Below, piece by piece: positions 41,913 to 52,746 of a DNA stretch of 64,000 nt (its first letter is position 1; every line of letters begins with the position of its first letter). The DNA is taken from contig NC_071329.1 of assembly GCF_010183535.1 (NCBI RefSeq), forward strand, positions 15,762,879 to 15,826,878, written 5' to 3'. The DNA comes from Caenorhabditis remanei (lineage: Eukaryota; Nematoda; Chromadorea; Rhabditida; Rhabditidae). The position numbers and the translations under genes are program-made. Under the pieces are notes generated by a model. It saw only the letters and a program-made list of their open reading frames with translations. It did no database searches and was not told the DNA's origin.

Positions 41913-44175
41913 TTAAAAACCAGCATTCCACACCACAAACCAAAAAGAATTAGTACTAGCACGTACTGAAGCTCTTTTTCCATCACTTTCTCTGATGACA
42001 TCATAAGTGTCATTGCCAGCGAGACCGACTGGTGGAGAATCGAAGCCGTACAATGTTCTGAAAAATGTCAAAATCAATCAATAATCAGCACCAGAGTTGC
42101 GCGGAATTCCGACTTCCGGGCATTTTTTCACTTCCGACTTCCGTTTTCAAAATTTAACTTCCGACTTCCGTTTTCAAAATTTTACTTCCGACTTCCGTTT
42201 TAGAAAAAATCACTTCCGCGCAACTCTGAGACTTGCAACGGGCCGGGCCAACTCAGTACAAAAAATTGAAAATTTGAAAAGTTTTTTTTTTGCAGAAAAG
42301 TCGAATTTTCGACTAGTTTTGACAAAATACCGTGCAGAAAGTTCTACAATTTGGCCTTTTTCAGTGAAAATGGCCAATTTTGAGAGGGGAAAAAGAGATT
42401 CTGAATCAGTACTATCATATATGACAGAATACAGTTAGAAAAAATTTTTCTCGTTCTTCTTTTTCTTCCCCAGATTTCGAAAATTTAGGTAAGAAAAAGG
42501 TTTTTCGGATTTCTCAAAATTCGAAGGAGAAGGAAGGATTCTGAATCAAACGCTGTGGATTCTAGAGGAGTACTTGCATTCAAGACAAAATACCTCAGAA
42601 AATCTCTTATTATTCTTCTTTTTCTTCCCCAGATTTCGAAAATTTGGATTTTCGGAAAAAAGGATTTTCGGATTTCTCAAAATTCGAGGAAGAAGAAGAG
42701 ATTCTGAATCAAAAGTTGAGGATTCTAAATCAGTACTATCTAAGACAGAATACATTGAAAAATCTCTTTTTAGTTTTCTTTTTTCTTACCCAGATTTTTA
42801 AAATTTGGAGAAGAAGAAAGGATTTTCAGATTTTCAAAAATCCGGGGAAGGAAAAGGGATTCTGAATCAAAACTTGTGGATTCTGGAGGAGTATTTTTAT
42901 TTAAGACAAGATACATCGGAAAATCTCTTTTTTAGTCTTTTTTTTTCTTCCCCAGATTTTGAAAAATTTGGGGAAGAAAAAAGGATTTTGTGCAAAAATG
43001 ATTTTTTCGGAAATCAGCTTCTCCGATTTCCTAACTGATTGAACTAATGACTTACTCATTGTCCATATTAAAATGCTCCGGTCTTTTTGTTCGATCGAAT
43101 CGTTCTGTTTCCAATTCATTAACCACGTTATCAATTCGGATATTCCTATTGAGAATCAAGTAGGCTTCGATCGTCTCCAAGCTTTGATATCCTTCCCCTT
43201 TCATCCATTTCTTAATGAACTCGTTAAGCTGCTTCTCTTCGACAATCCACTTCGAGAACAGAAGATGTCGACCATCGAATTTTTCCAAAAGACTCGTTCC
43301 AAACTTTCCAGCATTCGATAACCGAACCTTTTGAGCGTCGATCATTTCGCTGAGCTCTCCAATAATCTCTGGTTGAATTCTTAACGAATTCAAATTTGGG
43401 TAACGAGTTATAAAAGACTCGAAATCCTTCGCCTCTGCTGATTCTGAGTCTCCGGTCAAGAAAATCTTATCTACATTTTCATAAATCGGCATTTTTTCAA
43501 TTGAGAAAAGCCAGCTGGCATCCATCCAAAGAGAATTTGATTTGGATTGACAGAACAATGCTTTAAAATGGTCATGTAATCCTTTCATGAGGGTTTCTTC
43601 AATGCATTCCACTTTTATCAAACATAATTGTTCATTAGTTTGGCTTTCCTGGGAACGGACTCTGCAAATTACAGAAGAATGGCATTGGGCGAAAACTCAT
43701 TGACTCCGCACATTCTCAATGAGTCAAATTTTAAAAATTTTAGAGAATTTGGACCGATTTCTTCGATTTTTTCATGAAAAACCACTCAAAACACTGAAAA
43801 ATTGGAATTTTATGCTGAAAACCGATAAAATTTGAGTCAAGTTCATTTTTCTTTCTACTCAAGCACTTACTTTGCCAAACCTTCGAAATCATCTCCAATT
43901 TTTATTCTCACCGCTCTTCTCGTTTTCAATTTCCGTACTTTCCAAACCCTGATTATCGTTTTCGTTTTCATTTCCTTTTCATCGATTCCAATTCGAATCG
44001 ATTGCGCTTTTTTTCTTATATTAAAAAGTATTTTCGGAATTTTGATTCTTGCACGAATCGCACAATATTTGGTCTTTTTGGAAACGAGTGACATCATGAA
44101 TACTTCACAAAGTTCCATATTTTTAAGAATATATTCTTGGATCAAATTAGGAAAATTCAGGAATTGAAGAGGCAT
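41913..44175 (-). CDS. F-box protein with FBA_2-type domain
   Basis: Three exons (44175-43871, 43661-43056, 42057-41913) close in frame to 351 residues. The F-box is at the N-terminus (MPLQFLNFPNLIQEYILKN then MELCEVFMMSLVSKKTKYC). The F-box-associated part lies around residues 190-345: FESFITRYPNLNSLRI, LLFSKWIVEEKQLNEFIKKW, YQSLETIEAYLILN, and the ending YDVIRESDGKRASVR with FWFVVWNAGF. These fit the FBA_2 class of the large nematode fbxb-like expansion. Such proteins are substrate receptors for SCF (CUL-1/SKR) ubiquitin ligases; the substrate is unknown. Intron 2 (about 1 kb) contains a tandem array shared with an Ariadne gene. Confidence 0.8.
42360..42990. repeat. Tandem array of about 160-base units in F-box intron 2
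   Basis: At least four units are seen. Each contains TTTTTCTTCCCCAGATTT, then AATTTGG, GGATTTTCGGATTTCTCAAA, GGAAGAAGAAGAGATTCTGA and GACAGAATACATCGAAAAAT-like blocks. The CCCCAG words fall near 42471, 42630, 42791 and 42951. The same family forms an array at 50.1-50.96 kb in an unrelated gene. Confidence 0.8.
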
Positions 44176-46199
44176 TTTGGAAGGAATGGGAGTAGAAAAG
44201 TGTTTGAATCGCAATGAGAAAAGAGAAGGCGATCGATTCCGATGTGTGTTCCGTGTTTGCGTAGCGTTTTTTCTTCCACTCTTCCACGAGTATTGTGGTC
44301 GTTAATGCAGTAGAATTCGCTATATCTTCTTAAATGTTTTCAGATCTCGATATTCCCTAAATCTTACAATTTCGGAATTTATGAAATTCACTTGACAAAA
44401 AAAAAGACAGGTCGGGCAGCCAACACAAGTGAATGTGATTAAAGAAAGAGTTCATTCCATTTGTAAGATAAGCGACATGTTACGATGGCCCGACAATACG
44501 CTTATCGTACTGAACTTCAATCTACAGGCCTCAGACTGCTTGGAAATTTCCCAAGTTGGAAAAGTCTGAGCCACGAAACCGATTGGCATCGTGGCATACT
44601 GTCATTGATTTTGTTCGGATTTGGTGGAGATTTGGTGAAATTCCAGTGTATAGAGCTGCTTTTCTAGAAATTTCCATATTTCTTTTTCTCACATATTAAA
44701 TTCTTTTTGATTAATGATTCTCTACGACTTAATTTTCAAGATTACTTATCAAAAACTATTGAAACCGGCCTAAAGAATTGATTTTTGTCAGAAAAAACAC
44801 TCTTCGTAACCTTTTAAAAATTATAGTTTAAAAAGCCGTATTTCTCTGCAAAATTTCCATAGTCACTCGTCGACGTCTTCCAGAGCTTCCGTATCCTTCG
44901 AACTCATATATGAGTTGAGCTCATACTTGTTACGGCCCGGGTTCTTGGCGCCATAATGTAAAACTCAACATTTTTTGAATTTTTTCGCGAAAAAGTCACA
45001 TTTCCGACTATCATTCAGAATTCTGAGGAATTCTGAAAAAGCATCGCAAATGTTCACACTTTCGATAAAAAATTGGATTAAAAATTGGTTCATTTTTTGA
45101 AGACTTGACAAGTATGCTCGCACTCCTCTTGTCTTCATCGCAGCCATCATCGAAGGAATTTCATTCCGAGCTGAAAAATGCATATATAAAACTGAAATTA
45201 ACCACAAAAAAAAGCCAATTTCAATTGTTCTATCCGACGAGCCATCCTTATAAAATATTTTTTTCTAAATACTCGGTTTTTCACGAGTCAGGGGTGATGT
45301 TGAGCGATTTCTTCGATGAAACATCTGTAATATTAATTTTTATATTTATTATAAGCAATGGAACAACAAAATTGTCAAAAAGAACGACTGAAATCAATGC
45401 TAAAACGCCGGAAATAATTGAGACGTCCGAGAGTAAAAAAGACGAAAATAAGTGCGCGGCGGCTTGCAAAACCACGTGCGGGGCTTGCAAGGGGCGGAGT
45501 TTTCTCAGAAAATTGGAGGCAATTTTGATTTTTAATGCTGTTTTTGCCAGTTTTTTTCTCAATTTCGTTTCAAATTATGAATTTTAAGATAGAATCCGTT
45601 TTGAAAATTAGTTGTTCAACTAAATTTTTACATTTCAGGTTGAATCGGGCTCGGTAGGAGTCATCAGCGCCGAAAAATGCAACGATGCGCAAAAATGCTA
45701 AAAATCAAAACAAACAATCAGCATAAAAATCGTAAAGAATAGCATTCAGAGACCCTGAAGAATCTGACAAAGACCTTGCTTGTTTTCAGATTGAAGATAA
45801 TCGGCTCGAAGTTCTTCACGACGTTTTCAAGGGAGTCTTCGTCATTGCGAAATTCATTTGAAAGGATTTTGTTATTTTAAAACAGAATATTCTTCCTAAA
45901 CTCGGCATGACGTTTATCTTGAACTAGAATTTGTACGCGTCCAAGGCGCGACAGATAATGGAAAATTAGGGTTTTTGCAATGAAAATAGCCGGAAATTTG
46001 GCGTTTTTGACCTAGAAAATGCGTCCGAGGCGCGCCAGTCTGTCATTTGCTGATTTTTTCAGCTTTTGTCACCCTTTGGACGCTGTGCGTTGATCAGGAA
46101 ATCAGTTTAAAACGCTATTCGCAAACAGCCCCGCTTCGAAAAAGTAACTTTTCTATCGGTTTTTCAATGATTTTTGACAAAAATTACTTTTTTTCCAAC
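44176..46199. other. Intergenic, no gene seen
   Basis: It holds a type-E repeat at 44930-45115, the CTTGCAA / GGGCGGAG paired motif at 45450-45498 (as at 36.06 kb), and GCGTCCGAGGCGCGCCAG-type units from 45935. The open frames 45105-45587 and 45281-45562 overlap on opposite strands and have no family signature. Confidence 0.4.
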
Positions 46200-46215
46200 T
46201 TTTAGCCACACGAAA

Positions 46216-46320
46216 AAGAAAGAGAGTCGTTGCTGATGATGACCGAGCTCTCTTCCTTTTGAAAATTTCCAATTTTTTTTCTGCTATATCAGGTCCAACG
46301 AAATCGGTCGAAACCTGAAT
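46216..46320 (+). ncRNA. Two-hairpin element with hammerhead-like core in permuted order, copy 1
   Basis: Hairpin 1 has stem GAAAGAGAG / CTCTCTTCC around 46218-46226 and 46248-46256. Its loop holds CGTTG (46228-46232), CTGATGA (46233-46239), T, and GACCGA (46241-46246). After a 32-base spacer, hairpin 2 has TCAGGT (46289-46294), C, CAACG (46296-46300), AAA, TCGGTC (46304-46309), GAA, and ACCTGA (46313-46318). CGTTG pairs CAACG, GACCGA pairs TCGGTC, and TCAGGT pairs ACCTGA, which are stems I, II and III of a hammerhead ribozyme. Transcription is unknown. Confidence 0.5.
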
Positions 46321-47177
46321 TTTCCTGAAAAGACCTGAAGATTCTGTGAGATTTAGTGAGTTTAAAAGCTTCAGATTTGGCTGGTTTTGCTTTTCGTCAA
46401 CCTCAGAGCCATTGCATCGATTCGTGCAGTTTTTTCTAATTTTCTACTTTTTTGTAAGTTTTTGAAGCTTTTTACAGTTCTCAAGTTACCTCGGTACATT
46501 TTTTACACTCGTGAACATGAAAAATCTCTAATTTTTCAGATTATTCGGCTTTCAATCGAGAAATTCCAATGGAAATGTGCAATTTTGGGTCGGAAAATCG
46601 GAAAAATGAGAAATTTTCGATCAAAAACGCTAAAAATCCTTCATTTTTGAGAATTTTCAACCGAAATTCACGAGAAATCACTTAATTGGAGTCGGAAAAC
46701 ATGATAAACGAGGAATTTTCAATTTCAGAGAAGTTACAAGGGAAAACTATTGAGAAAATTGGAACAATCTACTAAAAGCCGTAACTGGTGCACCTTCGGC
46801 GCGTGTCATGCTTGAAAATTCTGAAAAATGGTTGACTTTCTAGTTGAATATGCGTCTAAGGTGCGCCAGATGTGGTTTCTGAAGTCTCTAGCTACACTCT
46901 GGCGTACCTTCGACGCGTTTAGCGCTTGAAAACTCTGAAAAAGGATTGACAAATGTGATCGATTTAGATTCAATTTCGATTCAATTCCAGGGAAATGACA
47001 AATGTTTCTTTCAGTTCTGGATAACCGGATGACTTGGATACGATACTATGGAAAACGTGTGAAAGCTGGTAATTTACTTGAAAATTCTTCTGAATTCTAA
47101 ACATTCATTCGGAATAATAGTAGTCCAATAGAATCTTTAATTTAAAGAAATCCATGTTTTTCGATTTTTTTCTGGAA

Positions 47178-47298
47178 AAAAGGGGAGAGTCGTTGCTGAT
47201 GATGACCGAGCTCTCCCTTTCAGTAGAAATCTTTTCTAGTAGAAAATCATAGATTTTTATAAATTTGTCAGGTCCAACGGAATCGGTCGAAACCTGCA
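47178..47298 (+). ncRNA. Two-hairpin hammerhead-like element, copy 2
   Basis: Hairpin 1 stem is GGGGAGAG / CTCTCCC. The loop keeps CGTTG (47191-47195), CTGATGA (47196-47202), T and GACCGA (47204-47209). The spacer is longer than in the other copies and unrelated in sequence. Hairpin 2 has CAGGT (47269-47273), C, CAACG (47275-47279), GAA, TCGGTC (47283-47288), GAA and ACCTG (47292-47296). The outermost U-A pair of stem III is lost here. The core is otherwise identical to copies 1 and 3. Confidence 0.5.
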
Positions 47299-47299
47299 A

Positions 47300-48530
47300 T
47301 CCTTTTTCCGAATCCATTTTTAATTATTTTCAGGGAAATCGAAGATCTCAACAAACATTCCACTGCAAAACCCGATATATAAGAAATTTCCCATCGCAAA
47401 AATGGCTCATTTGGTAACAACTCTCATTTCTCCTCAATTAAATCCAAAGAATTTTTATTCTTTTTTTCTTTTGAATCTCAAAATTGTAATAATCGCTCTT
47501 ACTCCTTCATCCCTTCAACTATTCCCGAGAGCACTTTTCTTGCTCTGCAAGATGGCGTCAGGGTGTCTGCACACATTGCCATTCTTCCACCACATATATT
47601 ATTTTCGATGGCAGAGATCTTTTATTGAGTGCAGGATAGAAATAATATAAGGAAATGGAATAGTATTTATTATTTGGAAGTAGAAAATACTAGGTTTTCG
47701 AAAAAAAATCGAGTTACTTTTTGACATTAATCAATTTTTTGTAAATGTTAAGATTATATTTAGATTTTTGGAAAAAAAACTAGATAAATCTCATTTCTGT
47801 TAAATTGGTTTTTTTTCTCTGAACATTCCACAATTCTAGCAATTTGTTCTGGTTTTGGACAATTTTAAATTAATTTTTAATCAGTTTTTTTTGTTGCTAT
47901 TTTTCGAATCTTCAAACATTTTTTCTCATAGTTGTCAAGGCCCGGCTTCAAAAAATGATCCTATTTTTTGAAACTTTTTTTTTGAAACTTTTTCAATTTT
48001 TGATGCTTTTTCAGAATTTCTTCTAATTCTGAGTGATAGTCGAAAATTTAAAAATCTAAAATTCGAATTTTTGAATTTGGCGCCAATTTTCCGTGCCGGC
48101 CTTGACAACTATGTTTTTTCTTCTTTTTTTACTATTAACTTTACTTCGGAACTTCGTGGCTGCAAGCTTGAACACTTGGGATAATGTACTCCTACAGTAA
48201 GCCAATAGTTGTTACAACGTAAAAATCACGCGTCCAAGGCGCCCCAGTTATCAATAATGATAAGATATTTCGAAACTTTGTAAACACTTGTTATCAGTGA
48301 TTGCTGATGTTAGCAATTTCGAAAAAAGTGGTTTCCTTCCTGTTTAGTTTTGAAATGTTGCTGAAATTTTCCATTTTTCTCTGCAATTTGTTGAATGACG
48401 TCATTTGAAAAGGTTCCAATAAATTATGGGAATATTTTGAAAAAAAACTCTTTTTTTCGTGATCGTTTCCCTGATTTTCCGCTATTTTTACGCTGGAATC
48501 CTTGAACTTTTCAAAATTTTCATTTTCAGA
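47300..48530. other. Intergenic, upstream of Ariadne A
   Basis: No exon is convincing. GATATATAAG near 47378 is TATA-like and precedes an 82-codon open frame (47402-47650) without splice sites or recognisable content; I do not call it. A type-E repeat lies at 47930-48115. Confidence 0.35.
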
Positions 48531-51500
48531 ATGAACTCAGACTACGAGAGCAGTGACAACGAGGAACAAGAGGATGAGAGCAGTGTTCAGGTGAGTATCT
48601 TTGTGTAGACATCTGGATATGAGGACATCCGGATGGATGTACAGACAGATTCTTAAAATGTTGAGAACCAGATGTCTTTTGAAAAAATGTTGAAATTTTT
48701 TGAAAAAATTCTAGTTTTTGACAATTCGAAAAATTTCAAAAAATTTCGTTAAAAATGAGCACTTTTGAATCCGGACATTCTTCAAATGTGGTTACTGTAG
48801 TTGTAGGAAGGGAATTAATTCAGAACTACAGTAAGACACCAGAAAACTTGGTTTGAATAAAATATTTGCTGAAAACTAGGTTTTTTTTGAAAATTAATTT
48901 TAAAAAAGCTGAAAAATTTATACTTATCAATGCCCGACTTCAAAAATGAACCAATTCTTTTCTTTAAAAAATTTTTTTTTTGAATTTTTCATCGAAAATG
49001 TAAAATTTTTTATGATTTATCTGAATTTCTTCTTATTCTGAAGGATTGTCGAAAATTTGACATTTTCGGCGAAAAAATTCAAAAATTTTGAAATTTGAGA
49101 TTTGGTACCAAGTATCCGGACCTTGAAAATTATGGATATTTTTTGAAAAAAACTAGATTTTTCAGAATTCTAAGAAAATTATGAGCCGAAAATTGAGTTT
49201 TCAGGCTCAAAAGCACTTTTTTCATAGTTGTCAAGGCCCGGCCCGGGCAAATTGGCGCGAAAGTCAAATTTTGAAATTTTTTAAAAATTTAAAAAAATTT
49301 TTCGCGAAAAAGGCAAATTTTCGACTATCATTCAGAATTAGAATAAATTCTGAAAAAATAGTCAAAAATGGTCACATTTTCAATGAAAAATTGAAAAAAT
49401 TTCGAAAAAAATTGGAAAAAAGGGTCATTTTTTGAAGCCGGGCCTTGACAATTATGCTTTCTTTTAGTTTTTTCGGATCCTGAATCACAAAAAAGGCAAT
49501 CCGTACACCTGGAAATCCAACAGACTACAGTAATCCATCTCTTTTTATTTTCAGTTCCTTCCCCCTTCCACACTCGAATCTGAAATGAAAGAAATGATTG
49601 CTGACGTCCAATCCGTGCTGGAAATCAAAACCGGAGTGTGTCGAATCCTTCTTCACAAATACAAATGGAACAAGGACTCGCTCTTCGATAAGTTCTATGA
49701 GCATCCGGACACCACCGCCTTCCTGATTGACGCTCAAGTCATACCGAAACACTCTCCAACTCCATTCCCAGCTGTCCCCAACATTCCACAAGAATGCGAG
49801 ATTTGTTGTGAGCTCACGGAGAAGCTCTCGGGACTCGCTTGCAATCATAAGGCTTGCTTCGACTGCTGGAAATCGTATTTAACGGAGAAGATTGTGGAAG
49901 GAAGGCAATGCGAAATCGAATGCATGGATTCAAATTGTAAATTGCTGATCGAGGATGAAAAAGTGATGTGTTACATCACGGATTCGACGGTGATGGCGAT
50001 GTACGAAAGGCTGACGATCAACAGCTATGTCGCCGCAAATCAATATTTGAAGTGGTGTCCAGGAGTGGATTGTGGGTTGGCTGTAAAAGTAAGTTGGTCG
50101 AATTTTTTTTTTTTGAAAATTAGGAAAAAGAAATTTTGAACTATTTCTCGTTCTTCTTTTTTCTTCCCCAAATTTTGAAAACTTGGGGAAGAAAAAAGAA
50201 TTTTCGGATTTCTCAAAATCCGGAAAAGAAAAGGAGATTCTAAATCAAAAGTTGAGGAATCTAAATCAGTACTATCATGTAAGACAGAATACATTAAAAA
50301 ATCTCTTTTTTAATTTTCTTTTTTCTTCCCCAGATTTTTGAAATTCGGAGAAGAGAAAGGAATTTTGGGATTTTCAAAAATCTGGGGAATAAAAAAAGAT
50401 TCTGAATCACACGTTGTGGATTCTGAGTACTATCATTAAAAAAAATCTCTTTTTTAGTCTTCTTTTTTCTTCTCCGGATTGTAAGGATCCGGAGAAGAAA
50501 AAGGATTTTCGGATTTTCAAAATTCAAAGGAGAAGAAGAGATTCTGAATCAGCACTATTTCATTCATTTAAAACAAAAATCTCTTGTTTAGTATTATTTT
50601 TTCTTCCCCAGATTTTGAAAATTTGGAGAAGAAAGGATTTTTGGATTTCTCAAAACTCAAGAATAGATTCTGAATCAAAAGTTGAGAAATCTTAATCAGT
50701 ACTATCATGGAAGACAGAATACATCAAAAAATCTCTTTTTAGTCTTCTTTATTCTTCTCCGGATTGAAAGGATCCGGGGAAGAGAAAAGGTTTTTCGGAT
50801 TTCTCAAAATTCGAGGAAGAAGAAGAGATTTTGAATCAAACGTTGTGGATTCTGAAGGAGTACTATCATGTAGAACAGAATACATCAAAAAATCTCTTTT
50901 TAGTCTTCTTTATTCTTCCCCAGATTACGAAAACTTGGAGAAGAAAGAAGGTTTTTCGGATTTCCACCGAAAAAGGCCAAGTGCAAATTACTGCACGGTA
51001 CTGTAGGAATCCCGAAAATCGACACAAAGAAATCTTCCAGACCACCTCCACCGAACCCACTCTCATCACTTGCCCTTGCGGAGCCAACTTCTGCTTCGCT
51101 TGCTGCCAAGACTGGCATGAACCAATCAACTGTCATCTTCTCAAAAAGTGGCAGAAGAGATGCAGTGATGACGCCGAGACGTTCAACTGGATCCTCGCCC
51201 ACACGAAAGAATGTCCAAAGTGTCAAGTGATCATCGAGAAGAATGGTGGTTGTAACCACATGACATGCCGGAATCGATCCTGTAACTACCAGTTCTGTTG
51301 GTTGTGCATGGGATCCTGGTCAGGACATGCAAGTGCTGGATGCAACAGTTTCGAGGATGAAAAGTCAGCCCTCAGACAGAAATCTCGAGTCAGTCTCGAT
51401 CGCTACCTCTTCTACTACCATCGGCATGAAGGACACCGACAAAGCTTGTTGCTTGAGAAAAATGTATAGTCTTTCTTTGGCTTCTCTAACATCTAATAAG

Positions 51501-52287
51501 CTTCTTTCTTTTCAGCTCCAAGAAAAAATCGCCGTAAAAATGGAGGATCTCCAGAAGATTGGACGTATCACTTGGGTTGAGGTCAAGTTCCTCGAGCAAG
51601 CCGTCCAAGTCCTCTCAACTTGTCGACGGACCCTGATGAATACGTACGCATTCGCGTTCTATCTCAAACGAGACAACCATGCCGTTATCTTCGAAGCCAA
51701 TCAACGGGATCTTGAGATGGCAACGGAGACTTTGTCTGGGTTCTTGGAGCAGGAAGTCGAGTTTCACAATGATTTTCACAGTTTGAAACTGAGCGTAAGT
51801 AGTTTGTGAGCCTGACTAGGGAAGGTCATGGAGTCAATGAGTTATAGAATGTGACTTATATCATTGGAAAGCTGAGAAATCGCTGATTTCAAATATATAT
51901 TCCGTTTTTACCCTCGAGGCTTGGTATTCCAGAAAAACTTTGCAAAAAAAATTGCAAAAAAATGTTTCGTGTGTCAGAAAGGTAAAGATTTTTCATTTTC
52001 CAGAACGTTGACCTCGTTTTTCTTGAATACCCGGCCTCGAGGGCAAAAACTGAATATATATTTGGAATTAGCGATTTCTCAGCTTTCCAATGTAATAGGT
52101 TACGTCCCATAACTCCGAACTGACTCCATGACCTTCCCTAGTGAGAAATTTATAATTCTAGAATTTCATTTTCCAGATCCTTGATAAAACACGATATGTT
52201 GAACATCGCCGTCAAGTCCTTCTGAAACACTGCGCCGAAGGATACGAACAAAATATCTGGAAGTTCGACGAGACTGCTGCATACTAA
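48531..52287 (+). CDS. ari-1: Ariadne-type RBR E3 ubiquitin ligase, gene A
   Basis: Five exons (48531-48590, 49555-50088, 51041-51463, 51516-51794, 52177-52287), all phase 0, give 468 residues. The ATG follows TTTTCAG by one base. Order: acidic head (MNSDYESSDNEEQEDESSVQ), UBA-like region (residues about 30-80, CRILLHKYKWNKDSL), RING1 (CEICCELTEK, LACNHKACFDCW), IBR (WCPGVDCG, CPCGANFCFACCQDWHEP), RING2 (CPKCQVIIEKNGGCNHMTC) and the Ariadne helical domain to the end. The catalytic Cys (residue 269) and triad His (271) of RING2 are intact. Ariadne ligases take ubiquitin from E2 (UbcH7/UBC-18 type) and work with neddylated cullin-RING ligases. The segment after RING2 reads HASAGCNSFED instead of the family HGSAWYNCNR. 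Orthology to ari-1 or to a tandem paralogue is not settled. Confidence 0.88.
50140..50965. repeat. Tandem array of about 150-160-base units in Ariadne A intron 2
   Basis: Six units are seen. Most carry TTCTTCCCCAGATTT or TTCTTCTCCGGATTG, AAAGGATTTTCGGATTTTCA, GAAGAAGAGATTCTGAATCA and AGACAGAATACATCAAAAAA. The CAG/CGG words lie near 50168, 50331, 50476, 50608, 50757 and 50921. It is the same family as 42.36-42.99 kb. The last unit ends about 75 bases before exon 3. Confidence 0.8.
51817..52141. mobile_element. Palindromic MITE in the last intron of Ariadne A
   Basis: The ends are CTAGGGAAGGTCATGGAGTC and GACTCCATGACCTTCCCTAG. The inner arms match too (GAAAGCTGAGAAATCGCTGA with AGCGATTTCTCAGCTTTCC; CCCTCGAGG with CCTCGAGGG). 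It accounts for most of intron 51795-52176. Confidence 0.75.
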
Positions 52288-52507
52288 TCGGACTACACGG
52301 GTTTCTAATTTTCTGTATCATTTTTCTCATTTTTTAATATCAGTGCCATCATTCCATGCCCCCCATCACAGCTCTTTGCAATTTCTTTTCCTTTTTTCCA
52401 TGAAGGTTTTTCTAGTCGAAATGTTTGAAAGTTTCTGAAATTAAAAGACAAAATGGTTATCAAGAAACCAAAACAAAATATTATCCAGCATTTTATTACA
52501 TTTTCGC

Positions 52508-52746
52508 TGCACCGCAAACGAGAGAGTATCGGCGAGAGACGCAGAGTAATTTTTCGCGCCGAAACTGATTTTCAAAGTTTATTATCGCCATTTTTCAGAA
52601 GTTTTTTGTGAATTGTTATAAAAAATGCGAGAATAGATCAAAAACTGTGAAAAGCAGTGTCGGCGCGAAAAATTACTCTGCGTCTCTCGCCGATACTCTC
52701 TCGTTTGCGGTGGGGCGCAGTTGGAAGAGAGGGTGATCTGCTAATA
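52508..52746. mobile_element. Type-B MITE overlapping the 3' end of the LIN-15B-like gene
   Basis: The left part reads GCACCGCAAACGAGAGAGTA with GAGACGCAGAG; the right part reads GTTTGCGGTGGGGCGCAGTT and ends GATCTGCTAATA. The family terminus CTAATA supplies the stop codon of the minus-strand gene. Confidence 0.75.

Noticed and set aside
45105..45587. 160-codon plus-strand open frame
   Set aside because: It is opposed by an equally long frame on the other strand, starts inside a dispersed repeat and has no domain signature.
46222..46325. C/D-box snoRNA reading of the TGATGA ... CTGA element
   Set aside because: The D-like CTGA is lost in the copy at 47178-47298 (CCTGC), there is no terminal stem joining the two boxes, and the three inter-block stems are better explained by a hammerhead-like core.
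47402..47650. 82-codon plus-strand open frame after a TATA-like word
   Set aside because: It has hydrophobic low-complexity translation and no introns or homology that I can recognise; support is too weak to call.
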